A stretch of 36,400 nt of DNA from Diphasiastrum complanatum (GCA_029204225.1 MU835778.1:1-36400), one strand, 5' to 3'. Positions 10,996-22,324 are shown, counted from the stretch's first letter. Notes: generated by a model from the letters alone, not told the origin. Numbers and translations are program-made.

Positions 10996-11649
10996 TGTGA
11001 GAGATTTCAACTAGTTTAGTCTAGTTTATTCATATTTTGGTTAATTGTCAATAAGAGACCAAAACTCATTTTAGACTTAGAGATAAACTTTTTGAAGTTA
11101 TATTAGTTTAAAACACATTCAATAAACACTTTTGGAAAGTGTGGGAAAGTTGGTAGTCGAGTTTGAGAGAGATTCATATTTGAACTTTGGGTACATTGAA
11201 TCTAGACCCAAAAATAGTAGGGTTTACATTTTGAAGGGAAAGCCAACTGGCCAAATAGGGTTTGGAAACTCTATAAAAGGATGTAACTCGTGGAGAGACA
11301 CATCTTCTCTCTTCTATCTCTCATTTCATCATTATGCATGGTTCTCTTTGGGTTCTACTACTCATTGGTGCACTATCTTGGTGTTATCTTGCAATTCTAT
11401 GTGTAGAATGATCATTTATTGCTATTTTCGGTTCCACATGTGTGAAATACAGTAGGGTAATGTAATTTTACTAACAGCAAACATATTTTATGTTTTGGTT
11501 CATGTTTGATCAATATCTCTTAGAGTTTGCATCTCATTTTGTATGTAGATGCTGATTTTTCTACATTGGCAGGATTGTTGGTTTGCTCCTTATTGTAACC
11601 AAAGATTTGGGACATGGATTGGATCTTGAATGATCTGAAATCCTTAACA
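10996..11649 (+). mobile_element. 5' LTR of element C
   Basis: It runs from TGTGAGAGATTTCAAC to ..CCTTAACA. The TATA box CTATAAAAGG at 11271-11280 should place the transcript start about 30 bp later. The G-box-like site is CACATGTGTG here, while the 3' LTR keeps CACACGTGTG; a CpG to TpG change, typical of methylated transposons, explains the difference. Confidence 0.93.
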
Positions 11650-11661
11650 TGGTATCAGAGC
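11650..11661 (+). other. Primer-binding site of element C
   Basis: TGGTATCAGAGC, perfect complement of the plant initiator tRNA-Met 3' end, adjacent to the LTR. Confidence 0.95.
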
Positions 11662-12237
11662 TCTTGTGTTTCAGTTTATTAAAGGATCAGCCATCTTTAG
11701 CAAGGATTTGGAGGAGTTACCAATGCTAGAGCATGCTAGATTGATCTCTACTCAAAAATCAGCATTTTTGCATGTGTAGAATTGATCTTTTGTAGGTCAA
11801 AACTCAATATAGGGTTATATACTTGATCAATTCCAATTTCACACTTGGATTACTAGAATTAGATAATTTTTGGTGCATTAGGAAGTCTCATTGGAGTCTA
11901 CAAGAAGATATACCAAGTTTCTCGAAATTGCATGTAGAATTTGAGATATTCAATTTTTTGTGATTTTGTCAAGACCCTAATTTTGATTGGATATCTAGTT
12001 TGTGAGGTTACTAAACTTCATTTGAGTGTGTTTCAATCTTAGTAAGTGGCAAGAATCATTATATTGAGGATAGATCATAAAATTTCACTATTCTATGTGT
12101 TGATTTTCTAGTTAGAAGTGCTAGAAGAGATTTGAGAGATTCCATATCTTTGTGATTTCTTGAGTTCATTTGTTGACATTCAAGAGAGTGCTTTGTGCAT
12201 TGGAACAGGTTGAAAGAGAAGATCATGTCACTTCAAC

Positions 12238-13395
12238 ATGGCTACAAGTGGAGGCTTTATGTTGGAGAGCAATGATAGGCTTACCTCAATCAACTATTTT
12301 ACTTGGAAGGTGAGGATGGAGTCCTTATTGGAGATGAATGAGTTGATGGAGATTGTTGTAGGTTTGCAGAAGAGACCAGCAACTCAACAAGATCAAGTGA
12401 GGTATGACAAGAGAGCAAAGAAAGCTCTACACATGATTAAGATGAATGTTACCAATGAACTTCTCAAGGAAGTTGGTAAGTGCACATCATCTTTGGAGGC
12501 TTGAGAAGCTTTGAAGAAGCTTTATGAATCCAAGTCTACATCAAGAGTGCTTACTCTTAGGAGGCAAATCTTTCAAAGTTTGCAAAAGAAGGAAGAGAGT
12601 ACTCATGCTTTTGTTTTGAAGGTTAAAGCATTCAATGATGAGTTAGCATGTATTGATGAAAGCATTAAGGAGGTAGAGCTTGTTCAAGTTATACTTAATG
12701 GCTTGTTGGATGATCATGCTAATCTTGGTCAAAGTTTTGCTATTCAAAATACTTTGCCAAGTATTGTGGATTTTCAAGAGATCTTGGTGAATGAGGAGTA
12801 TAGGCTTCAATCAAGAGGAGGTGGATCTACATCGACATATCATTATGAAGAGGATGCTATGTTCATCAAAGGCAAGTTCAAGGGCAAAGGCAAAGGCAAG
12901 TGGTCTAAAGGGCAAGATCAAGGTGAGACTTCTTCTTTTAGCAAAAAGAAAGATAAGTCTAAGTTGAAATGCTTTTATTGTGGAATCAAAGGGAATTTTG
13001 CAAATGAATGTTTGAAGAAGCAAAGAGATGAAGGTAGCAAACAAATCAGCTTTACTACTAATGATGAGGGTCTAGGTGGTGGTGATTCTCTTTTGATGTG
13101 TTCATCAAGTCCAATATCAAGCAAAGATGACAAAGATTCATGGTGGATTGATAGTGGAGCTAGCTCACACATGACTAGTCACAAGGAGTTCTTTACTTCT
13201 TTGGTCACTTATGATGGAGCCAAGAAAGCAATTCACATGGACAATGGTGGTGAGTGTGTGATTGAAGGTATTGGTTCAATTCCTATTTGTCTCTCTAATA
13301 TTAGGAAAGCAAGACTTGATGGTGTTATTTTCAAAAAATTTGTTAAGTGTTGGTCAAATGATAGAGAAAGGATACATGGTAAAGTTTGGGGGTGA
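12238..13395 (+). pseudogene. gag: Gag and protease of element C, one in-frame TGA
   Basis: It begins M-A-T-S-G-G-F-M-L, then Y-F-T-W-K-V-R-M-E-S-L-L, the UBN2-type copia gag. The only interruption is TGA at 12502-12504, where relatives have Trp (E-A-W), so a TGG to TGA change explains it. After the stop the same frame gives L-Y-E-S-K-S-T-S-R-V-L and L-V-Q-V-I-L-N-G-L. The zinc knuckle C-F-Y-C-G-I-K-G-N-F-A-N-E-C has Asn in place of His. The protease site W-W-I-D-S-G-A-S-S-H-M is intact. About 736 bp separate the LTR start region TATA-driven leader end from the ATG. The frame shifts near 13330. Confidence 0.88.
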
Positions 13396-13723
13396 TGCTT
13401 GTTTCATTACAAAGGAAGAAATCTTGGTTGCTAGGGGCAATAGACAAGGTAGACTTTTCAAGCTTGATGCTTTTGTTATGGCTAACAAAAAGGATGGAAT
13501 GGAAAATGAGATTGGTCTCAACTTTTCAAAGTTACCTTTTAGCATCAATAAGATTGGTGGATCTTATGCAAAGTCTAACAGGCTTCCTTTTGCTAGATCT
13601 AGGTCAAGATCTAATACGCTTCTTGGAGATGTTCATCTTTGTGCTAACTTGGCTAGTCTTGAGGATAATGATGGTGTTTCAAAGGTTCTTCATGGCAAGT
13701 GCAAGCATGCAAAAGGTAAATAA
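13325..13723 (+). pseudogene. Pre-integrase and rudimentary integrase of element C
   Basis: In the next frame come K-N-L-L-S-V-G-Q-M-I-E-K-G-Y and R-Q-G-R-L-F-K-L-D, the GAG-pre-integrase domain. The residues L-P-F-S-I-N-K-I-G-G, N-R-L-P-F-A-R-S and T-L-L-G-D-V-H-L-C then match the copia blocks around the integrase Cys pair and first Asp. However, the H-x-H and C-x2-C ligands are gone, and a stop follows at 13723. The catalytic core is missing. Confidence 0.65.
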
Positions 13724-13759
13724 AGAGCTAACTTCATCAATGGAGGTGAAGGTTCTTCC

Positions 13760-14374
13760 TTGGAAAAGATTGTTGTTAATGATTTCTTTGATCACATGGA
13801 AAAAGATGCTGCTAGGTGCATTCATGAAGGAGATGGTTCTTCTACATTCTTTTGTTATGATTCCAAGAAAGTCATTTTTCCAGCAAGTGGAGTCACATGT
13901 CTTCATAAAGAGAGTAGATCAAATGGTTCTATCAAAAGACTTGGTGAGGGAGATAGTCACAAGTCAAGAAGAAGAGAAGTATGTGAAGAGTTCAAAGTAG
14001 GATGTACTTTGAATGATGTCATTGTGAATGATAGTGAGGAGGAATCATTATCATATGATTCATTACCTAAAACATTGAATAGAAGTTCTTGTTTGAAGAA
14101 AGAGAGTACTTCAATCATCCTTATGTTGAAGGTACTAATCATTTTTTTCATGGCTTCTAATGTCTTTGAGATTTCTACTTCTTATGATGCAATCATTAAG
14201 AGGGAGTCTTATGAAGGAAAGAGCAATGAAAGATTGGTTCTTGGGAAGATCCAAGGCATGGATCTCACATCTCTTCATCAACTCAAAGGATTATATGATT
14301 GTGAATTGATCACTCATGATCAAGATGGCAAAAGGTTGGTTGGAGATAACTACATGGAGCAGATCGAGAGGTAA
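13760..14374 (+). pseudogene. Unassigned frame in element C
   Basis: A 204-codon frame, rich in Ser, Lys and Glu, without a motif I can name. By position it corresponds to the region between integrase and RT of related elements. Fragments such as S-K-K-V-I-F-P-A-S-G-V may be a remnant of the block after integrase (R-D-V-I-F in B), but this is weak. No RT or RNase H motif is visible. Confidence 0.4.
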
Positions 14375-14482
14375 TTTCTTCAAGGCAAGGGAGATCTCAT
14401 TGGTGAGCTTATTGAGGTTTTTTATGGACTCAAGAGGTCTGGATTTCTTAGGTTTGATACTCATCCTCACCTACTCTACTTC

Positions 14483-15799
14483 ATGTTGGATGGAAGGTTT
14501 GGAATCTATCTTTTGATTTATGATGGTGACATTGGCGACAATGTTTTCACTAACCTTTGTGGAAGATCAAGATCAAGCATTGATGAGATCTTGTTGGATC
14601 TAGATCATATGTTTGAGAGGGAGTATTTCCAGAGGTTTAGGTCTGAAGATATTCATATATTTGATATCTTTGATGATCAAGAGAAAGGTAAGCAAGTGGA
14701 AGCGACTCACTTTGTTTTACTCACATGTTTTGGAAAATTTTCTTGTGTAGATGATGCTATGCAAGTGGATATTGGTTCTCATGGTTTTCATACTGGAAAA
14801 GCAAGTAATGGATCTGTAAAACAAAGTCTGTTCAATGACTTTGATGATCAAGAGGAAGATCAAGAGGTTGGTCTTAAAGGGCTTCAACAAGACAAAAGGA
14901 AAGGTGGCAATTTGGAGCTAGTCAAGAGCATCAAAGGGGGGTTATTTGGCAAAGATGTTATGGATCTATTTTTGCAGCTTATTGAAGACTCAAGTAAGGT
15001 CAAAGGAGCAGCAAGAAACTGTTGTTCAAGTTTACTTTACTTGTTCTATCTCATGTTTGAGCTATTTCATGTGGATGTGTGCAAATTGTCAAGATATGGA
15101 CAAACTAGCTACATTGTCTTGCAATATCTTATTGTTGGAGTTGTACTAGAATTCTTGGTTGGTTTTGCTGATGAAAATGAGGCTAATGGAGGCTCATTAT
15201 ATCACTCATCCATGATCAAGTTCTCAAGTGTTGAGCCACTTGGTGCCAATACTTGGAGATTGTCAATTTTTGGTGAATTCATGGTCATTTTCTTGTGTCA
15301 AGTAGATCTTGAAGATGGACTAGTGCAACTTACTTGGTTTATGGAGTCATGTGGTGCTGGATTTGCATCATTAATGTACTCACCTACTCATGGATTTCTA
15401 AGGTTTGATGGTTTCTTGTGGCAAGATGGAGATGGAGGCTCATTCATGGAGTTTTATGGTGGAGACATATCAAGAAAGGACAAAGTTGGAGGAGACAAGC
15501 AAGCAAATGGTCATCACTCACATTTATTGTTCGGTTGCCGTAATTTTCCAGAGAGTTCATGGAGAAATCATTTCATTCACATTCTATTTGGTTCTTCATG
15601 TTCTAGTTATATCTTGATGTGTAAAATTGATGTAAGAAATAGTGAAGCATCCAATTTGGACACTATTCTCTATATCAATTATGAAAGATACTTTAGAACC
15701 TTAGAAAGAAGATCTATAATTAGGATGGAGATCAATCTAAAGTTGGATCAAAGTTCTATTGTCAAAACTATGCCAAAACTAGTTGAAGAGGGAGTGTGA
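14483..15799 (+). CDS. 438-codon open frame of unknown function in element C
   Basis: This is the longest open frame within C. Its TGA overlaps the first bases of the 3' LTR (15797-15799). The segment E-K-G-K-Q-V-E-A-T-H-F resembles D-K-G-K-Q-V-K-L-N-S in the RT linker of B, and M-C-K-I-D-V-R-N-S-E-A-S-N-L-D-T matches the module shared with A, D and F. The end I-V-K-T-M-P-K-L could be a worn RNase H tail. There is no YVDD, no G-L-K-Q-A block and no RNase H active site. Several hydrophobic stretches occur near residues 190-235 and 275-290. It may be a degenerate pol that stayed open by chance, or a retained accessory protein. Confidence 0.5.
   Translation: MLDGRFGIYLLIYDGDIGDNVFTNLCGRSRSSIDEILLDLDHMFEREYFQRFRSEDIHIFDIFDDQEKGKQVEATHFVLLTCFGKFSCVDDAMQVDIGSHGFHTGKASNGSVKQSLFNDFDDQEEDQEVGLKGLQQDKRKGGNLELVKSIKGGLFGKDVMDLFLQLIEDSSKVKGAARNCCSSLLYLFYLMFELFHVDVCKLSRYGQTSYIVLQYLIVGVVLEFLVGFADENEANGGSLYHSSMIKFSSVEPLGANTWRLSIFGEFMVIFLCQVDLEDGLVQLTWFMESCGAGFASLMYSPTHGFLRFDGFLWQDGDGGSFMEFYGGDISRKDKVGGDKQANGHHSHLLFGCRNFPESSWRNHFIHILFGSSCSSYILMCKIDVRNSEASNLDTILYINYERYFRTLERRSIIRMEINLKLDQSSIVKTMPKLVEEGV
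15782..15794 (+). other. Polypurine tract of element C
   Basis: GTTGAAGAGGGAG directly abuts the 3' LTR start. Confidence 0.85.
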
Positions 15800-16445
15800 G
15801 AGATTTCAACTAGTTTAGTCTAGTTTATTCATATTTTGGTTAATTGTCAATAAGAGGCCAAAACTCATTTTAGACTTAGAGACAAACTTTTTGAAGTTAT
15901 ATTAGTTTAAAATACATTCAATAAACACTTTTGGAAAGTGTGGGAAAGTTGGTAGTCGAGTCTGAGAGAGATTCAAATTTGAACTTTGGGTACATTGAAT
16001 CTAGACCCAAAAATAGTAGGGTTTACATTTTGGAGGGAAAGCCAAGTGGCCAAATAGGGTTTGGAAACTCTATAAAAGAAAACTCGTGCAGAGACACATC
16101 TTCTCTCTTCTATCTCTCATTTCATCATTATGCATGGTTCTCTTTGGGTTCTACTACTCATTGGTGCACTATCTTGGTGTTATCTTGCAATTCTATGTGT
16201 AGAATGATCATTTATTGCTATTTTCGGTTCCACACGTGTGAAATACAGTAGGGTAATGTAATTGTACTAACAGCAAACATATTTTATGTTTTGGTTCATG
16301 TTTGATCAATATCTCTTAGAGTTTGCATCTCATTTTGTATGTAGATGCTGATTTTTCTACATTGGCAGGATTGTTGGTTTGCTCCTTATTGTAACCAAAG
16401 ATTTGGGACATGGATTGGATCTTGAATGATCTGAAATATTTCACA
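15795..16445 (+). mobile_element. 3' LTR of element C
   Basis: 651 bp, about 98 percent identical to the 5' LTR. The TATA box lies at 16071-16078 and CACACGTGTG at 16231-16240. It ends TTTCACA, followed by the TGTGT target duplication. Confidence 0.93.
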
Positions 16446-16997
16446 TGTGTGCAACCTGTTATCAGACTTCATGGCAGTCGTCAGATGGTTTCTTGATTGA
16501 TTTTACGATGCCAACCCAGGCAAAAGGAAACAAAGTTTCGTTGTAGTATGTTTCTTTTGTCCTGCCTGTCAGAGGACAACTCAGGAATGTCGCTCTTGAA
16601 CGCACTTACATTCTACATGGATGCAAGCCAAGAACGCTCATTCACAGATCAGCATGCAAACCAATGAACGTTCTACAGATTCTACAGCTACCTACTCTTA
16701 AAACGAACTGAAATCAGAGCCTACACTACATTAACACTGAGCTACCTTGCATAACTTGACAGAAACAAGAAACAAAGCTAAACTATAGCATGTTAGAAGT
16801 CCAAGAATCAAGAAACCAACCAGTCTATTGATTCTTGGACATCCCAAGAACATCAAGAACTGGATTGTACAGAGATATGCAAGAATCACACCACAGATCC
16901 AGCCTATTTAGTTTACTTGAATGCTGGCTCCTACATTAATCCACAAGAAAACAAAAAATCTAATCCACAACTAGGAAAGCAAGAAAACTAATCCACT
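16446..16997. other. No recognisable gene; right flank of C
   Basis: After the target-site duplication the sequence has no coding or LTR motif I recognise. It should contain the 3' end of element D, but no copy of the D LTR start (TGTGAAAAATGC on the minus strand) is visible, so the D 3' LTR has been lost. Confidence 0.5.
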
Positions 16998-18434
16998 CTA
17001 AATCCTCAACCACATACAATATGAATGGAAGGGCATGATCATAGGGGCATCACTCAAGAAAACCATCATGATCAAGGAGCTTAGTGTAGCATCAAACTCA
17101 TGGAAAATGTTCTTATTAAGCATGGAGTAGATACAATGCAAAAAGCTCCTCTTCACAAAGAGGGAGTCATCTTTGATGAGCTTGAGAGCTTTGCACCATC
17201 CTAGCACCTCCAAAATTGATTCCTTCCAATTTTCATGTAGATGCTTGACCTTGAGGCTTGCTCCTTCACATGAGATATGCTCCTCTTTCCCTTGAAATGT
17301 GAGCCACATGGGTTCAGCCATGTTTCTTGAGTTTCTTTTTGGAATCACAACTTGAGAAGGTCTCTCCTCCTCAATCCTTGGCACACTTGAACCTTGAGAT
17401 GAGTCCTTAAGATCCTCTTCATGATGCTCCTTCTTGATGGAAATCCGAGACCTCCATGTCTCATAATGATCACAACAACTACAACCACACAATATGCACT
17501 TCCTATGATTATCAAGATTACTTATGCTAGAAACATAAGTCCAAAAATCACCACAACTTAGCATGATTTTTCCAATATTGAAATCAAAAGGCATTTCCAT
17601 CTCAATAAGGTTAACTACTTGCTTATGGATATAAGTGTCCACTTTGGATGCTTCACTTATTCTCATAAGAAGTACACAACTTGCCTTTAAGATTGAAAAC
17701 TTACAATTTTCATCTTTATGAATGAACACATCATTCATGATCTTATTGAAACCAAAAGATCCTACATTATGAAGATATTTCCATTTCCTTGACTTCATAA
17801 CTAATGTAAGCTTACAAGGAAAACATATTTTGCTATCTTTTAAGGCATCACACTCAACTAGTATTGCCTTAATCCACCTTTGAGATACAAAAATATCTTC
17901 AAAGCAAAATGGTTCTTCATAAGTTGACATGAGAGCATAAATCAAACTATTTTCATTTTGTGATTGCTCCTTATTCTTGATTGAATTCTCTTGGATAATA
18001 ACAATAAGTTTGAACTTGTCCAAAGTTCCAAGCAAAATACTTTCCAAGGACATAAAATAAATCCAAGTTACTTTCATGAAAGTGACATCTATCTTTGCAT
18101 CTTGAACCAAACAATGCACTTCCAAAAGAAAAATTTCAAAAGATTTGACATGTGTTGTGATGGACTCTTGAAGACAAATCTTGCAAGTCCTTGTGAGACT
18201 ACAAGCCTCATTCACCTTTCCACAAAGGAAACACCTTTCCTTGGACTTTTCCTTCTTGTATTTGCATTTTGAACTTGAAGCTCCATCCTTCACCTCGGCC
18301 CCCTTGCTTTGGTTCTCCTTGGATGGACTGGTCTTCTTTTTGTAGCATCTTGAGAAAAAATATCCCCCCTTGCCAGAAAGGTTGCACTCAGGATCCTTTC
18401 TTTCCTTCAATAGGATGCCACCTATTGATGCCAT
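16998..18434 (-). CDS. 478-codon degenerate copia polyprotein frame (element D)
   Basis: The frame is uninterrupted, yet every functional site is worn. It starts with a knuckle reading C-N-L-S-G-K-G-G-Y (second Cys and the His lost). Next is C-K-I-C-L-Q, aligned with the integrase C-E-A-C, then D-V-T-F-M-K-V-T-W-I-Y-F, aligned with the integrase core of B. A linker follows (P-R-I-E-E-E-R-P-S, I-P-K-R-N-S-R-N, W-L-T-F-Q-G-K). The segment F-C-F-E-D-I-F-V-S-Q-R-W-I-K-A-I resembles the RT start, but lies before the linker rather than after it. No catalytic triad remains. Sister F has the same frame broken by a nonsense change. Function, if any, is unknown. Confidence 0.6.
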   Translation of the reverse strand: MASIGGILLKERKDPECNLSGKGGYFFSRCYKKKTSPSKENQSKGAEVKDGASSSKCKYKKEKSKERCFLCGKVNEACSLTRTCKICLQESITTHVKSFEIFLLEVHCLVQDAKIDVTFMKVTWIYFMSLESILLGTLDKFKLIVIIQENSIKNKEQSQNENSLIYALMSTYEEPFCFEDIFVSQRWIKAILVECDALKDSKICFPCKLTLVMKSRKWKYLHNVGSFGFNKIMNDVFIHKDENCKFSILKASCVLLMRISEASKVDTYIHKQVVNLIEMEMPFDFNIGKIMLSCGDFWTYVSSISNLDNHRKCILCGCSCCDHYETWRSRISIKKEHHEEDLKDSSQGSSVPRIEEERPSQVVIPKRNSRNMAEPMWLTFQGKEEHISCEGASLKVKHLHENWKESILEVLGWCKALKLIKDDSLFVKRSFLHCIYSMLNKNIFHEFDATLSSLIMMVFLSDAPMIMPFHSYCMWLRI

Positions 18435-20095
18435 GTGAATAAAAACCTATGATATGATTCTACAAATGTAATTTGTGACTCTCAAGAGACTAGATTTGAA
18501 CATCTTCAACAATCTAGAAGGACCAACAAAAGATCTAGCTCACAAACCTAAGAATCAATCTTCACAGTAATGACTAGTCACTTGGAAACTTTGCTTTGAT
18601 CACTAAGACAAAATCACACAATCTTTGAATCAAATCACAAAAGAAATCAGATCCAATCTCCTATTGGACTCATCAAATACCAATGACTCTTTCTTTTGAA
18701 AGTTGAAATGGATATGAAAAAGATTTGACACCTAGATTTTCCTTTTCACTTGACTAGTTCTCTCAACACTTGAGATTCTTGAACAAAAGATGGATTTTGT
18801 TTCAAATACATGAAAATCAAACTTAATCACTTCTTTTGGACTCACTCTTGACCCAAATAATCTCACTCTTGAGATTTAGAATGAATTTGATTTGATGATA
18901 ACAAACTATACCACCAATTTTTCACAAAGCTTAAAAATTAGACAACTATAGATGCACAAAGATCTCAACCATACATGAATACTCAAATATGGACTCCTCC
19001 TCATTCTAGACATCAAATGGGATCACAAATTGACCCTCACACTCTCACAAAGAAAGTTGAATAGAACTAATTTAAGTTTCATACATACTATGTCAATTTT
19101 TGCTCAATAAATTGAATTCAATCACTCCTATTGGATTCCACCAATTACTCTACCTTTCAAGACTTGGAATGAAATTCAAAATCAAACGTTGTGATTTTTC
19201 TCACTAAGATATTGTGCTTAAAAGAGCTAATGCCACTTAGAAAGATTTGATCACCTAGGAGAATATAAATTCTCCACCAATAACAACACAAAATGAGCTT
19301 CTAGATCTTGTCTTCTACAAAGGAAGGAACTCTTAGAAAATTGGATCTCTCTCTACACATTTGCCATAGACACCTTAATGACTCTTTTCAAACCTCACAA
19401 ACACTGAAACAAATTGAGTAGGATTGAATAATGTGACTTGGATCTCAATCTCTTTTCTAGAACTTTCAATTGAAGCCAATCTATGTCAAATTCTACAAAA
19501 GATTTGCATAGATGCTCTATATGCACTAGACACTCTCAAAAGTTTCACTTGGAGGACAGATCCAAGGATGTTTTCTAGCAAATTTATGCTTCTAAACTTG
19601 ACCCTATCACACTTGAACAAATCTAGAGTGATGGTACAATGGATTTCAACCTCTCATCTTGCATATCACTCCTTAATCTATGATTTTTAGCAAAATCTCT
19701 CTCAACTTCAACATGCACTCAAAAAATCAGAGATAATCAATTAATGCACCTAATTCAAGCTTCAAATTTAATTTCTTGGCTGATCTAATCCATGAACTAA
19801 TCAAGGGATTAGATTCTCTATAGAAAATGCTTGATTTTGCACCAAAAATCTCTCAAATTGGGCGTGTGAGTCAAATTGTACAAATTTTTGAATTTTCTTA
19901 GCCAAAACCGGAGCTGTACGGACTCACACGTGTGAAAAGGGTTCCTACAGCCCACAACAAGATTTGGACCAAAAATTTTGACGATAGCTATCAAATCCAA
20001 CTCGCTACACAAAATTTGACTAGTTTCCAAAAAACTGCTAATTTTGGCTTTGATTTGGATTAACCCTATCAATTTCAACAAAACCTCTTGTACTA
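18435..20095 (-). other. Untranslated leader of element D
   Basis: About 1.66 kb between the PBS and the D frame. The part nearest the frame (18435 to about 19030) is nearly identical to 35890-36400 in F. No gag N-terminal domain is recognisable here, so the element has lost gag or never carried it. Confidence 0.6.
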
Positions 20096-20108
20096 GGCTC
20101 TTATACCA
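20096..20108 (-). other. Primer-binding site of element D, one mismatch
   Basis: The reverse complement is TGGTATAAGAGCC; the standard sequence has C at the seventh position. It is adjacent to the LTR. Confidence 0.8.
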
Positions 20109-20940
20109 TGTGGAAAAAGTACAAAAGGACCAAGATTGGATCCTAATCTGATCCTCAAGAGGGATTGGATGTTAGATTCACTTGATCTATCAATCTACAT
20201 AAGATTAAGATCAATCTAGATCAATTCTAGACATAAAATCCAAACAAGAACAATCATTTATTGAAGGTAAATGTACTTGCTGGTTTCACACGTGTGAAAC
20301 CCTTTCAGGCTATGCACTCCAACCTGAAAATCAAGTACACATTGATAGATCCTCAAAACAATCAAAACAAATGTAGACAAATGGAGAGAATCACTCAAAA
20401 TTGCTTCCAAAACCAAGATTGGTGTCTCACACTGATTATGGCCAAATGTGGCTCTATATATACAATAAGTGGGAGCTCGTGGTACTGATCATCCCTCTGA
20501 TCCCACATGTGTGAAGGTGCTTTGTCATATGATGATTCATCATGCAAAACTGACACTTGGACAAAACCTTCTATTTTGAGCACTTTTGGTCCATTTTCCT
20601 TCTATATGAAGATCTACTTGAAAATCTTCTAGAAGTCAAAATTCGTCTACTTCAGCTTATTCCACACATGTGAGCTGTCCTCTACACATGGGATGTGACA
20701 CCTAACCAAAGGATGTGGCTCATGCAAGCAATAGACTGATGCCATGTGTCATATGTCTAGAAAACTAGTTTTTGGCCTTTTTAGCCACTAGAACTTGAAT
20801 TAAATCATATGTACAACCTATATGATTATGGTACATGACAAGTACACTATTTTCACATGTGGGAACAGGCTCCACACATGTTTGTTTATCTATATACAAG
20901 ATTTTTGGCCTCTACCAAGCTTATTTTTGCATTTTTCACA
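20109..20940 (-). mobile_element. 5' LTR of element D, 832 bp
   Basis: On the minus strand it starts TGTGAAAAATGC and ends CTTTTTCCACA next to the PBS. The first 327 bp match the F 3' LTR fragment at 33844-34129, apart from an internal deletion in F. It contains CACACGTGTG at 20287-20296 and relatives such as CACACATGTG near 20662. Confidence 0.8.
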
Positions 20941-21452
20941 AAAACATTCATGATACGATACCTAACTTACAACTAGATTGACACTAGAACATTTTCAATC
21001 AATATTGATTTCAGTTTGAAAGATGAGTGTTTAAAATGTCATGCCATTATAATCACTTTTATCCATCTAGTTTGTCTTCATATTCCATTTCATGTTTTTA
21101 TCTCTAGTACCTCTTTGTGATGTTTACAAATCATCACAGTAAGAAATGGAATTTGACAATGATTATGATCCAAAAGAGGTAAGCAAACAATTTTCCTTTT
21201 GAATTTAGGTACCTAATTGCCTTTTCTTGCATCAACTAAAATATTTGATTCCATGTTTTCTAAAATTGAAAGCTGAAGCGTCCTCTTCCAAGAGCTCTTC
21301 TAAAGCAACCTTATCCATGGAGAGATCTATCCCACAATTGCGAACGGAATGATAATTTTGAATTGATTTCCATTTTTTGAAATCAATCCGAAATTATTGT
21401 TGCAGAATGATTAAAAAACGTTGTTTTTTTTTAGTCATCTTACGGCTGCAGA
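20941..21452. other. Spacer with possible small exons
   Basis: Between the D and G LTRs. A candidate first exon, ATGGAATTTGACAATG onward with donor AG|GTAAGC near 21180, could splice to a Ser/Lys-rich segment that ends in TGA near 21352. Both are too short to identify and may be chance. Confidence 0.2.
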
Positions 21453-22211
21453 TGTTAGATGCAGTGGCAGTGGCAGATCGCAGATGCAACCTCACGCAAA
21501 TTATGCAAATGTCAACAGTTTGTAGCTTTCCAGAAGATTTGATGGCGTGACATCAGCAGATACATTCTAGGTCGTGGCTAATCTGCCACTCTTATAATTC
21601 TCTGATTAGTTGTAGATGCTTAATCACTCTAATCTTAGATCTACATAGAGCGACTTACTTACTGGATGATACTTGACATATAGATAAACAGAGTACACAT
21701 ACAGTGTAATGTAGTTAGTAGTCTGATGCAAGTAAGCAATCAAGACAAAAATACAGAATACATGTCCGCCTTCGTGCGAAGACAATTCTGTCTAGAAATT
21801 GTAGATCCAAATGTCCGCTAGTAAAGTGAGATGATTGCTCGTGAGAGGACTGTATTTCTCCCACGCCAACGCACTGCGTGGTTTTGCATGCAGTGCTTGA
21901 AGAAATCATAGAAAGATCAATATAGATGTTTTTTCTCGTTGTGTCTGATCTCAAATAAAAATGCGTCTGTTGTTAATTGTGTGTCTGAGTTTTTCTTAAT
22001 CATTTGAATTCCGCACCTTGGTTGAAACTATGTTGAATGCTGCATTAATTTTATAAACGTAGATCAGCAGTGCCTGACTACATTCTGGAGGACTATAGGA
22101 GTGATTCAGCTGGCAGTGTCCAGCGATCGCATCTGAACTCCATCCGAGCGCAAGAGAGTTGTGGTTCATTCGCGAAAGCTTCGTGACCAATCTTGATTAT
22201 TCTCCTCATCA
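21453..22211 (+). mobile_element. Probable 5' LTR of element G
   Basis: The right end is set by the PBS at 22213-22225, with one spacer base. The left end is placed at TGTTAGATGCAG because LTRs of this group usually start TGTT; no second LTR exists to confirm it. Base composition is less AT-rich than in the neighbouring elements. Confidence 0.55.
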
Positions 22212-22212
22212 G

Positions 22213-22225
22213 TGGTATCAGAGCC
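22213..22225 (+). other. Primer-binding site of element G
   Basis: TGGTATCAGAGCC, the standard initiator tRNA-Met site. Confidence 0.9.
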
Positions 22226-22324
22226 GATCATCTTGTCATATTTTGACATAGCCAAGAAGCTAGCAGATCCAAGAGGCCATTTCAAAAAAACAACCATCAA
22301 TAAGAGAATAGACTCCAAGAAGCA

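Larger units (their letters stand above)
10996..16445 (+). mobile_element. Complete copia-type LTR element C, RT-less
   Basis: It has two LTRs of 654 and 651 bp, starting TGTGAGAG and ending ..ACA, and is flanked on both sides by TGTGT (10991-10995 and 16446-16450), a 5-bp target-site duplication. The PBS follows the 5' LTR and a purine tract precedes the 3' LTR. I count about 15 differences plus one 3-bp indel between the LTRs, roughly 2 percent. The internal region codes for gag, protease and pre-integrase remnants and a long frame without RT motifs. It is a non-autonomous element, structurally intact. Confidence 0.93.

Noticed and set aside
13386-14000. Plus-strand 204-codon frame in element C
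   Set aside because: It overlaps the pre-integrase and the following frame in another phase and has no retroelement motif; a shadow frame.
10996-16445. C as a fully autonomous copia element
   Set aside because: Gag has an in-frame stop, integrase lacks its ligands and core, and no RT or RNase H motif is visible.
22213-22225. A tRNA gene fragment
   Set aside because: It is only the 13-base primer-binding site and occurs next to LTR ends throughout the window.
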